A DNA stretch of 64,000 nucleotides, from positions 123,295,983 through 123,359,982 of the forward strand of contig OW121742.1 in the NCBI GenBank assembly GCA_933228675.1, written 5' to 3'. The notes under the pieces are model-generated. The model was not told the DNA's origin, did no database searches, and worked only from the letters and a program-made list of their open reading frames with translations. Position numbers and translations under genes: made by a program. The stretch comes from Stomorhina lunata. Lineage: Eukaryota > Arthropoda > Insecta > Diptera > Rhiniidae. Of this stretch, positions 46,796 through 58,214 are shown piece after piece. Within the stretch, counting starts at the first letter, position 1. The number at the start of each line of letters is the position of its first letter.

Positions 46796-48225
46796 TTTTA
46801 TCATTTACCTAAAAAAATAGTGTCGAAAAAACTTAGAACTTTATTCATGTCCATACCACAAAATCAAACAAATTGAGTCCCTTCCCTTCTCTTTGTATTC
46901 AATTTTTGAAACTGAAGGATTTCTGCTAAAGCTTAAGTGTAGTTTCGGGTGTTTTTACGTACTTTTAGTGCAAAGTCTTGCCATGACGTTTCCACCTGAG
47001 CAAATGGATCCAGTATTTACTGAGCAATGTGTAGTCTTGTTTTGAGGGGGAGAATTTGTGTGATATTCAAACATTTGTCTTATAGTTTTTCTTCTTTTGT
47101 TTAACATCAACTGTGTTGATTTTACTCACCGCTCTTTAAAATTTTTTTTTTCGCTTATTTACTTCACAATTTTTTCAAATTGCGGACAATGTGGCACCAA
47201 TTTTGACACATGCACAAATGCTGGAAAAAACCGGGGAGTAGTTAAGCTCGTTGTAGGTAAAAAGGGACTGGGGTTTTACACATAAGTAACGTGAACGCTT
47301 GGTTGAGTTTTTATGATGCGATTGCGTTTATTTTTTTCCATTTGGCTTTGGCTGAAATGGTGCTTGTATGTTTTAGTCAGTTTGTGACAATGGACGCGTC
47401 ATATTTTTTTGCTGTAATATTTTGCAAATTTTTTTAAGTTTTTTTTTCGTCATGACCATAAGCTTTCTATTGGTATTATTTCTAGTTCTCTAGGAATGTT
47501 TAAATGTGTTAAGGTGTGAGTGTTTGTATGTGTGGGTGTATGTGTGTGTGAAGGTAAGTGCCTTGCATTCTTTTGTCACAATTTTCATTATTTGTCAATG
47601 TCAAGCAAGACAAACGTAACACAAAAATAATAAGAACTGCAGGAAAAAACAGCTTAAAGGAATGGTATAACAAAAACGACTTAAAGATACCCTAAACCAA
47701 AAACTCGACAGTTTGCAAGGGAAACCTCAAATTTTGAAATTTTTGATTAAACTGGTGTAATAGTTATTGGTGTAATAATTACCTTTACCTAGCTTCGATT
47801 GCGCCTACATTCTTTTGCACTTCACCGAGAATCTGGTCTAGTTCTTTAGATGGCAAAATATATCTTAACTCAAAATTGATCCAGATTCCAGAGGTGATTT
47901 TTTCCTCAACATCTCTTTGAGTTATAAACATTATTTTTAAGATGAAACACCCTATATTGATATAGGGTACAAGGAAATATAAGTAATTTTAAGCCAACAA
48001 ATGAACAGAAGGATGGTAAAAACTCAAACAGGAAATGAAATTTTTTTAAGGGAAATAAAAATATTAGTTTAACAAGTTTTAAACTAAAAAGTTTATTAAT
48101 GAAATTTAAAATAAAGTTAAGGAAAATATTAAACTAAGAATTATTTAAGAAAATATTTGTGACTGTATTTATTTCCAGAATTTTTTTTACAAAAATTAAA
48201 AAATAAAAACTGACAGTAATTGAAA
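46796..48225. other. Unique sequence with a small perfect hairpin
   Basis: A 9-bp-arm hairpin ACCCTATAT, TG, ATATAGGGT lies at 47949-47968. ACACCCTATA there resembles a mariner/Tc1 end, so the 47700-47968 region may be a decayed transposon; this is weak. A GT microsatellite lies near 47527-47551. No gene supported. Confidence 0.4.
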
Positions 48226-49150
48226 AAATTTCTTTAAAAGAATTTTTTTTTTTTTTTTAATTTTCATTGAAGAAGTTTTTTTACATAATTTTCTTTAAAA
48301 GAAATTCTTGCGAAAAATTTTCTATAGATTACATTTTTCTTAAAAATTTTTTATAGTAGAAACATTTGTACAAAATTTTCTATAGAAGAAACTTTTGTAC
48401 AAAATTATCTATAGAATAAACTTTTGTACAAAATTATCTATAGATGAAATTTTTGTACAAAATTTCCTATAGAAAAAAATTTTGTACAAAATTTTCTATA
48501 GAAAAAAATTTTGTACAAAATTTTCTATAGAAAAAAATTTTGTACAAAATTTTCTATAGAAAAAAATTTTGCACAAAATTTCCTATAGAAAAAAATTTTG
48601 CACAAAATTTCCTATAGAAAAAAATTTTGCACAAAATTTTCTATAGAAAAAAATTTTGTACAAAATTTTCTTTAGAAAAAAATTTTGTACAAAATTTTCT
48701 ATAGAAAAAAATTTTGTACAAAATTTTCTATAGAAAAACATTTTGTACAAAATTTTCTATAGAAAAAAATTTTGTACAAAATTTTCTATAGAAAAAAATT
48801 TTGTACAAAATTTTCTATAGAAAAAAATTTTGTACAAAATTTTCTATAGAAAACAATTTTGTACAAAATTTTCTATAGAAAAAAATTTTGTACAAAATTT
48901 TCTATAGAAAAAAATTTTGTACAAAATTTTCTATAGAAAAAAATTTTGTACAAAATTTTCTATAGAAAAAAGAATTTTTTGTGCAAAATTTTCTATATTT
49001 TTCAAAAAAATTTAAAAAAAGATTGTTGTGCAAAATTTTTTATTGGAGACAATTTTGTGCAACATTTTCTATAAAAAAATTTTTGCACAAATTTTTTTAT
49101 TGCGGAAATTTTTTACAAAATTTTCTATAGAAGAAATTTTTGCAATAGGA
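48226..49150 (+). repeat. 29-bp satellite array 10 (CTATAG plus GTAC palindromes)
   Basis: Unit: CTATAG, A7, T4, GTAC, A4, T4 (29 bp). Homogeneous at 48465-48970, diverged at both edges. Confidence 0.95.
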
Positions 49151-50555
49151 AAAAGAAAAAAAATTTAACATAATTAATTATCTGTAGCAGACATTTTTGC
49201 ATTTTTTTGTATAAAATAATATTGACAAATTTTTAATTACAAACAAACTTTTTCTTTTAAAGAAATTTTTTCCAAGAGTTTTTAAAATTTAACCAGAAAT
49301 TTTCTGTCATAGTTTGTTTTATTACTTGACACCTTAAAGTATGCTATAAACTAGATTTATTTTGATGATCCTTTAAGTATGCAACAGTTAAACTCAAACA
49401 ACATTTTTGGGGGTTTCAGCAAAAATGTATCATTTTTATTTCGTTTTTCTGGTTGTTTCTTTTTTTGTGGTGCTATAAAAATAATAATAATGAAAATGTC
49501 ACATACACATTAAATGACACTCAAGGTGTCAAGCGTATTCATCAACAGCAACTTCATTCTCTGAAGCTGAAGTGCATGCATTTGAAATTATACAAGAGAA
49601 AATATTTTATTTAAATACATGAATATATATGTGTGTGCTTGTTTGTTTGTTTAATACATATTTTTTTATACTTATGTATAATTTTTTCTACTTAATACAG
49701 AAACAAATTTCCGGTTGAAGCAACAAATTTTATGCAATATTTTTGCACCAACATAAGCAGACATTTTGTGCATCCCCGTGGTAGAGTGTAAATGTATTGG
49801 TTGTATTGTGAATATGTGTGATTTTTTACTTTATTTTAAGTTTAAACATTTTTTTTTGAAGTTTTATGACATGTTGTTGATTTTGTTCCGAGAGTTTTTA
49901 TGTGTTGGATGAATGTTTAAAGAAATTTCTGGAATGGGCGGAAGAAGAAAGGGCGTTCATTTGTGCTCTAAAGGCTAAAAGGTGCTGTTAAAAACAGTGT
50001 TTTAATTGTTGTCATTGCTGCTGAATAAAAACCAAAGACAACAAAGATTTCATAAATGCATCAGTCAGCAGCATGACCCTTTTGCATTTATATATTTTTT
50101 TCTTTGGCTTAGAGTCCTGTCTTCCTGGCAGCATTATACAGCAGTAGGGGTTATATGTCTATGGCTCTGTTGGAATATTTCTATGTGTGTTCTTATGACA
50201 AAAAATTGTTTATGCTGCAAAATAATGATATTGTTTAACTGCCTGTTGTCAGCCTTTTTGTTGCTCTAGCCTGTCTCTTATGTCCCCGCTGGTAGGATAT
50301 ATATTTATTAGTGATGTCTGTCGGTCTTCTCAGGCTGGTTTTCCGAGATCTCTTTGCATATGAATTTTGGTTCAAAACACAAAAGATTTCTTTGGTTTTG
50401 GCTTCAGTTTTGTCTCTTGCTGACATGTCAAGTTTTTTTGTTCCTTTTGTGTAGAAAGTAAACACATATTTTAAACAAAATAAAAAGGTGTTATAAATTA
50501 TGACAAAAGGTGTGAATTGCTTGACATAAATGCTTAAATACAAGATAAACTAAAA
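49151..50555. other. Unique sequence
   Basis: Frames near 50006-50269 and 50235-50543 lack a proper start or coding composition. No gene or mobile element supported. Confidence 0.5.
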
Positions 50556-52575
50556 TTGTGCGCAAAAAAACTTTTTAAAAAAATTTCTTTTATAGAAAAT
50601 TTTATACAAAAATTTCTTTTACTGAAAATTTTGTACAAGAATATCTTTTACAGAAAATTTTGTACAAAAATTTCTTTTGAAGAAAGTTTTGTAAAAACTT
50701 CTTTTATAGAAAATTTTGTTCAAAAATTTCTTCTATAAAAAATTTTGTACAATAATTTTTTCTATAGAAAATTTTGTAAAAAGATTTCTTCTAAACAAAA
50801 TTTTGTAAAAAAATTTCTTTTATAGAAAATTGTGTTCAAAAATTTCTTCTAAAGACAATTTTCTAAAAAAAATGTCTTTATTAGAAAATTTTGTAAATTT
50901 TTTTTTTTAGAAAATATTTTGTAAACAAATTTTTTTATCAAAAATTTTCTTCAAAAATTTCTTTTAAAGAAAATTTAGTACAAAAATTTCTTTTATAGAA
51001 AATTTTGTACAATTTTTTTTATAGAAAATTTTTTACACATATTTCTTTTATAGAAAATTTCTTTTTCAGAAAATTTTGCACAAAAATTTCTTTTATAGAA
51101 AACTTTGTACAAAAATTTCTTTTATAAAAAATTGTATACAAAAATTTCTTTTTTAGAAAATTTTGTACAAAAATTTGTTTTATAGAAAATTTTGTACAAA
51201 AATTTATTTTACAGAAAATTTTGTACAAATTTTTTTTTTGTAGAAAATTTTTTTCAAAATTTGTTTTTAAAGAAAATTTTGTGCAAAAATTTCTTTTATA
51301 GAAAATTTTTTACAAAAATTTCTTTTAGAGAAAATTTTGTACAAAAATTTATTTTATAGAAAATTTTGTACAAAAATTTCTTTTATAGAAAATTTTGTAC
51401 AAATTTTTTTTTTTTAAATTTTGTACAAAAATTTGTTTCATAGAAAATTTTGTACAAAAATTTTTTTTTTTTTGTAAAAATTTTTTTTCAAAAATTTCTT
51501 TTAAAGAAAATTTTGTGCAAAAATTTCTTAAATAGAAAATTTTATACAAAAAATTCCTTTATAAAAAATTTTGTACAAACATTTATTTTATAGAAAATTT
51601 TGTACAAAAATTTCTGTTATAGAAAATTTTGTACAAAAATTTCTTTTATAGAAATTTTTTTACAAAAATTTCTTTTATAGAAAATTTTGTACACAAATTT
51701 CTTTTATAGAAAATTTTGTACAAAAATTTCTGTTATAGAAAATTTTGTACAAAAATTTCTTTTATAGAAAATTTTGTACAAAAATTTCTTTTATAGAAAA
51801 TTTTGTACAAAAATTTCTTTTATAGAAAATTTTGTACAAATTTTTTTTTTATAGAAAATTTTGTACAATTTTTTTTTTTTTTTTATAGAAAATTTTGTAC
51901 AAAAATTTTGTTTTATAGAAAATTTTGTACAAAAATTCCTTTTATTGAAAATTTTGTACAAAAATTTCTTTTATAGAAAATTTTGTACAAAAATTCCTCT
52001 AAAAGAAAATTTTGTGCAAAGATTTCTTTTATACAAAATTTATTCTATAGAAAATTTTGTACAAAAATTTCTTCCGAAGAAAATTTTGTACAAAAATTTC
52101 TTTTATAGAAAATTTTGTACAAAAATTTCTTTTTTAGAAAATTTTGTACAAAACTTTGTTTCATAGAAAATTTTGTACAAAAAGTTCTTTTACAGAAAAT
52201 TTCGTACAAAATTTTTTTTTTGTAAAAAATTTTTTTCAAAAAGTTCTTTTAAAGAAAATTTTGTGCAAAAATTTCTTAAATAGAAAATTTTATACAAAAA
52301 ATTCTTTTATAAAAAATTTTGTAAAAAAATTTCTTTTACAAAAATTTTGTACAAAAATTTCTGTTATAGAAAATTTTGTACAAAAATTTGTTTCATAGAA
52401 AATTTTTTACAAAAATTTCTTTTATAGAAAATTTTGTACAAAAATTTCTTTTATAGAGAATTTTGTACAAAAATTTGTTTCATAGAAAATTTTGTACAAA
52501 AATTTCTTCTATAGAAAATTTTGTACACAAATTTCTTTTATAGAAAATTTTGTTCAAAAATATATTTAATAGAAA
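50556..52575 (+). repeat. 29-bp satellite array 11 (TTATAG variant core plus GTAC)
   Basis: Unit: TATAG, A4, T4, GTAC, A5, TTTCTTT (29 bp). Here the core is mostly TTATAG rather than CTATAG, so the palindrome is broken in most units while the GTAC palindrome is kept. Moderately diverged. It also contains a block of odd units near 51405-51560 that recurs in modified form near 52205-52330. Confidence 0.92.
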
Positions 52576-53800
52576 ATTTATTTAATCCTTAAAATAGGCA
52601 ACATTTTCTATAGTTACAATTGCGTGCCTAAATTATTTCTTTTTTTTTTGTTCCCTCAAAATGTAATGCAAAACCACAAATTACAGTTTGCCTTAACAAG
52701 GTTTAAATATCTTAAGTATTTTAGTTTATGTGAGTGTGTGTGTGTCTTTCCCATATCACTTGGACAGTGCGTGTGTCACTCACAGTAATTTTACTAATTT
52801 TCTTAACATTTTCCAATGCATAAATTTGCGTTTACCTACAGTCGTTCTCAGTTAAGGACAAAGATATCAATTCTCTTATATTTAAGTAAGTATATGTGTG
52901 CTTAAAGGTGTTTGCGTGCGTTTAAGTGTAAATCCTTTTTAACTAAATTTGTATGTTTTCGTGTGTGAGTGTGTGTTAAGAGAGAAGGTAGCTGTAAATA
53001 CATATTAAATTTCTTTTCTGACATTTTGTCGTGTCATTCATTTAGCTGAAACATGTGTGTCATTGTTTTAAATGCGTGCAACTTAATGACTGTTAGTTTG
53101 TTGTTGTTGTAGTTGTAAAGATGTGACAGGAGGCGGTGGCTTGGGAGAGACTTTTGTTAAAGTTTTCCCTCCTCGTTGGTGAGTGTTTTGAAGTGTATGC
53201 GTATGGCTGCGTCAGCTTTTGGGTTTAATTGATTTGTATAAAGCGACAATTAATTGCAGTTAATTAGACGTTTTACCTAGAACAAAATAAAATAAAAAAA
53301 AACAACTCAAACAAGAAAAATTAAGCAAAACATTTTGTTAGAACAAGAAAAAGAATTGCCTCTACTTTTTACTACAAATTGTTTAGGTAAAGTATTTGTC
53401 ATTAAAAATAATTGCATAAAATCAAGTCTTAATAAATGTTGGTTGGGGTAATTAAGTACAAAAAGGAATTGAGGTGAAATGGAAATATTTGTACAACAAT
53501 TTTTTTTTTTTTGAAAACCCTTCAAATCCTTCTTTAAATTTTCTGAAAGAAAGTAAAGAAAGTTTAAAATAATACTTAAATTTTACTAAAACTTTATTTT
53601 AAATTTGTTGAAAATTTTGTTATTTATCTTTCATCATGGAAATTTTGAATCTATTAAGTTACATTTGTTGTTGGAAAAGACCTTAGAGATTTTTATTATA
53701 CAATAATATAACAATCATGTTGATTAGAAAATTTCATTTAATATTATTTGATACAAATAAATTAAAGGAAACTAAGGATAGAATATAAAAAACAGTGGAG
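52576..53800. other. Unique sequence
   Basis: GT-rich microsatellite patches near 52732-52745 and 52960-52975. A poly-T run lies at about 53500-53511. No gene seen. Confidence 0.5.
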
Positions 53801-54600
53801 GACAAAACATTAGCATACATTTTATATGAATATAGGGTTTGTCAATGAAAATCCCCTAAAACAGGCAACATTTTCTAAAAAATTTCCTATTTTAATGAAA
53901 AGATTTTCTACTTAAATGAGCTTTACATTCATAAATCTTTAACATATGCAACACTTTCTATAGAATGTCAAAGTAACAATTTTAATAGAAGCAATATTCC
54001 GCCTTTGATATATGCAACATTTTTATAAGATATCTATGTTAAGTTGTAAACATGTTTAAAAAATGTTAGGTAAATAACAGTTTCTGTTTAAAATCTATTT
54101 TAAGCTCTTAACATGTGAAATATTTTCTTTGCCAAAGCTCGTGAAAAAAAATGTTCAAGGGAAATCTGTAAATGGGCTTTACATTGATGAGCCCTTAATA
54201 TAGGCAATGTAAAGCCATTGACGAGAGCAAAAGTATTTATGGGATTTCTATGATAAATAGGCAACACAGTTATACAAATTAGTATGATAGGTAACAGTTT
54301 TCATTAAATTTATATTATAAACCTTTTAGGTGGCCAATGATTTTGATAACATTGCTAAGCTCTTAACATAGACAAACATTTGTATGAAATGTCTGTGTTA
54401 AGCCTTTAATCATTAAAGTGATAAAAATTTAATGTCAATTTGTAAGCCCTTTGCATAGGCACTCGTTTTTACAGGATGTCTATGCTAAGCCTTTAGCATA
54501 GGCAACGATTTTTGTATAGTGTCTATGTGAAGCTCTTACAATAAGCAACATTTTATGTTGAGAATCATATTAGGAAAACTTTTTTAAGGGAAAATCAGAA
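53801..54600. repeat. Strongly degenerate repeat of TTAAGC-CTTAACATAGGCAAC type
   Basis: About ten loosely similar segments of 50-65 bp, each with a stem-like TTAAGCTCTTAACAT or variant, then AGGCAAC, then TTTTCTATAGAATGTCT or a decayed form. The CTATAG core is present in one of them (near 53958). Scattered single units occur near 49333-49392, 52585-52620 and 57068-57150. Confidence 0.55.
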
Positions 54601-55015
54601 AATGTTTTTGCTTATCATCAGGAGTAGGCAGCCCATACCACCAGTAGCCGATGATTTTTTTAATTTTCGCAAATACCACGATCATTAATAAAAGTCTTGA
54701 AAAAGAGTATATAAATCATCAGTTGGAATTTGGATGGTAACAGAGTTGACCAACCAACTCTGTTGCCATCCAAATACCAAATTCCTCTTTGTTAAAGAAA
54801 AGACAAAAACAAAATAGGCAAGAAACAAATCAAAATCCAATTTATAGCAACAAAATACGTGTTTCTAGAGATAAAAGAAATATAATCTCGAACATTGTTG
54901 CCACGACATTATTACTTGTGTAAACATTGGGAATATTTTTGTAAATACTGGGAATATTTTTCAAAACAGAAATAAATTGTAATACTAAACAATTTCAGAT
55001 TTTTATATTTTTTAG
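54601..55015. other. Unique sequence containing a strong hairpin
   Basis: Contains the inverted repeat described separately at 54728-54775. Nothing else recognised. Confidence 0.5.
54728..54775. other. Strong hairpin: 21-bp stem, 6-nt loop
   Basis: Arm 54728-54748 (starting ATTTGGATGGTAACAG), loop ACCAAC, arm 54755-54775 (CAACTCTGTTGCCATCC onward). Twenty Watson-Crick pairs and one G-T wobble. GGAATTTGG just outside the left arm can also pair with CCAAATTCC at 54777-54785, giving an alternative fold. A small-RNA precursor or a foldback-element remnant are both possible. Confidence 0.6.
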
Positions 55016-55019
55016 ATAT

Positions 55020-56412
55020 TTTCGATCCAAAATTTTTTTTATAGAAAAATTTTTAATAAAAATATTTTCCTTCGAAAAATTTTTCGATAAAAATTATATT
55101 TTATAGAAAAGTTTTCTGTTAAAATTTTTGATAAAAATATTCTTCTGTAAAAATTTCGATAAAAGTTTTTTATTAAGAAAAATTTTCAAGTCTTCTATAG
55201 AAAAATTTTTTGTAAGAAAAATGTTTGATAAAAAAATTTTCTATAGAAAAATTTTGACAAAAAAATATTCTATATAAAAATTTTTTTAAAAAACTGTCCA
55301 CAGAAAAATTTTTGATAAAAAATTTTCTATAGAAAAATTTTTGTAAGAAAATTTTCTATAGAAAAATTTTTGTAAGAAAATTTTCTATAGAAAAATTTTT
55401 ATTAAAATGTTTTTTAACAAAAATTTTTCTTTAGATTTTTTTTCCAAAATTTTTCTGTAGAAAATTGTTTTATTAAAAATTTTTCTATAGAAATTGTTTA
55501 ACCAAAAATTTTTTTATCAACAATTTTTCTATAGAAGACTTGAAAATTTTTCGATATAAAAAAATTTTCTATAGAAAAATTTTTGATAAAAAAACTTTCT
55601 ATAGAAAAATTTTTGATAAAAAAAATATTCTATAGAAAAATTTTTGTTAAAAAAAAAATTTTTTTTATCAAAATTTTTTTTATAAAAATTTTTTTACCAA
55701 AAATTTTTCTGTAGAAAATTTTTTTATATCGAAAAATTTTCAAGTCTTCTATAGATTTTTTATTAAAAAATTTTTGAGAAAAAAAAATTTCTATATGAAA
55801 ATTTTTGATAAAAAAATTTTCTATAGAAAAATTTTTGATGAAAAAATTTTCTATAGAAAGATTTTTGTTAAAAAACTGTATATAGAAAAATTTTTGATAA
55901 AAAATAAAAGAAAAATTTTCTATAGAACAATTTTTGATAAAAAAATTTTCTATAATTTTTCTATGGACAGTTTTTTAAAAAAATTGTTTATATCAAAAAT
56001 GTTTCTATAGACAATTATTTTATCAAAAATCTGTCCATAGAAAATTTTTTCATCAAAAATTTTTCAATAGAAATTTTTTTTATCAAAATTTTTTTTTATC
56101 CAAAAATTTTCTATAAAAAAGTTTTTATAAAATATTTTTGATAAAAAAAATTTTCTAAAAAAAATTTTTGATAAAAAAATAAAGAAAAATTTTTGATAAA
56201 AAAATTTTCTATAGAAAAATTTTTGATAAAAAAAAAAATAGGAAAATTTTTCATAAAAAAAATTTTCAATAGAAAAATTTTTGATAAAAACATATAGAAA
56301 AGTTTTAGATAAAAAAAATTTTCTATAGAAAAATTTTTATAAAAAAAAATATAGAAACATTTTTGACAAAAAAATTTTCTATAGAAAAATTTTTGGTAAA
56401 AAATTTTCTATA
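55020..56412 (-). repeat. 30-bp satellite array 12 (same unit as array 2, inverted)
   Basis: Unit on the plus strand: CTATAG, A5, T5, GAT, A7, T4 (30 bp). Its reverse complement is exactly the array 2 unit of 5.4-7.9 kb. More diverged than array 2, with some stretches in array-2 orientation near 55435-55520 and 55985-56100, so the array contains local inversions. Confidence 0.92.
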
Positions 56413-56800
56413 GAATGTGGTCTAACAGATAAACATGTGTTGCGTACGAGAGTTTGAGGTTCTAGGACGAATTCTGGATTTCGTTAGGGCACATACTAAA
56501 GTAGTATTGATAGAACAGAGTAATTCACAGTACGACGGTGCTTTAATATAATCACTCTGCTGTCACCGATTAGCACTTTTTCTAACTCCTTCGCTTAATT
56601 GAAAGCATCCTTAAAAGTCTTTGAAGCTCCAGCCCTCATATGAAATATATACGTATGATTATACATAGGTATACAAAACTTATTTTTTCCAGTGCAGAAA
56701 TCGACCCTATTCGTTAGACCCCATTCTGGGATTACACCTAAAAAGGAGAAGTTTGATAAAATTGTTATTTGTTGAAGATAAGACAGATAGAGCTTTTTAC
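56413..56800 (+). mobile_element. Possible tRNA-derived SINE
   Basis: Starts with a tRNA-like 5' region: TGGTCTAACAG (A-box-like, near 56418) and GGTTCTAGGAC (B-box-like, near 56458), spaced as in a tRNA. About 330 bp of more balanced composition follows (ACTCTGCTGTCACCGATTAG; CATCCTTAAAAGTCTTTGAA). It is sharply bounded by satellite on the left. Matches to box consensus are partial, and no target duplication was found. Confidence 0.35.
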
Positions 56801-58214
56801 ACAAGCAAAACGTAATCTTTTCATATCAAGAGTCCAACGCCTTCGATATCGATAGAAATCAAAGCTATCTCAGAAAAATTTGTCTTGTCAACTTTTAGGA
56901 TAATATTAATAATTTATTACATATGAAGTTTATTACTTTGTATATTTATTTTTCAAAAGACAACCAAAAGTAAAAGAGCTTCATTTAATCATATATTTTT
57001 ACAAAGAAAAAACCATATTTAAATATAAAATTTTCTTAAACATTTTGCATTAAAAATAATTTTGAACATCCCTAAAGTATGCTACGATATTAAAGGTGAT
57101 TTATATTCTGTATGATATTAACTTTTAAAGCCCTAATGTATGCAACAGTTCTTCTAATATAAATAAAATGTATCCCTTTATTTGTTAGCCACTGTCTCTC
57201 CATATCAAATCATTTGCATAAACATTTTATAATTGCATTAGTATTAGTTATAATGACTATGATTGTATTGCACTTTAGGTGTATCTAATGTCAATTGTTT
57301 GGCACTTTTTACTCTAATATTTGCAACATGTTTATTGCTAAATGTTGAAATTTATAAAATGTATAAATTCATTTCAAACATTTCCCTACACTCTTTACCA
57401 ATATTTGTTGTTATTCGTTTTTTTTTTAATTCCTAGCATTAACTACCACTAAATTCCCCAATGATCAAAAGGAAAAAAAAAAGAAATCCAACTAGTGTTC
57501 AACATGGTTTTTGCATTTGTTAAACAACAAATATTTGCCAATGACACGAGTCCGCACAGGATAACAACAAAAATATGTCATCACTTGTTAGTCTCTTTGG
57601 ACATAATAATGTAGAAGTTTTATTCCGTCTCAACCCCACTTCAACTGACTACAATATATCGGAATACGTTTTAAAACAAACAGCAGCCAGAGTTATTTAT
57701 TTATTTTCTATCATTTGCATGTTTATGGAAATTTAATTTATTGCAAAAATTTTACAATTCAATCAATTTTATTAACATTATGTAAATTTAATTAAGACAA
57801 TAACATGGACTATGTTGTAGCAAAAGAGCTGGACTGATATCGACTGTAATAAAAACAAGATTAACCCTTACAAGAGTAGTTAAGCCCCAAATACACACTA
57901 TCAGGAAATTGACAAAAATGTATAATAAAGCAGTTTTAATATTTATTTGGTAAGAGTGACTTTATAGCCCTTAAATAATTTAAGAAACTGTCTTTAGAAT
58001 TTTAGTTTAACATTACAGATTTTAATGATCAGTAAAGGGTTAAGGAAATCAGAAGGCTGTTGGTTTTTAATGCAAAATAATGACTATGTTCCTGCTCATG
58101 TTGATCAGGATCATTATGGACATTATTGTTGTTGTGTTGTATTCATCGTTGCCCTCTTTGTTTTGATGTTATTAAAAATTTTTATTATCATGTTATTGGA
58201 ATTATTATTAGTTC
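56801..58214. other. Unique sequence
   Basis: A 64-codon frame at 58025-58219 with a hydrophobic C-terminus was considered and not accepted. No other features supported. Confidence 0.5.

Noticed and set aside
47700..47968. Possible mariner/Tc1 remnant ending ACACCCTATA
   Set aside because: Only one end-like motif is present, no partner end or transposase sequence; kept only as a note in the spacer entry.
50006..50269. 87-codon plus-strand frame
   Set aside because: It begins with TTG rather than ATG and has no splice acceptor or family match.
42735..52398. Several 60-101 codon frames (KFST/NFVQKF-type peptides) in arrays 8-11
   Set aside because: By-products of 28-29 bp units. The peptides are periodic and appear on both strands.
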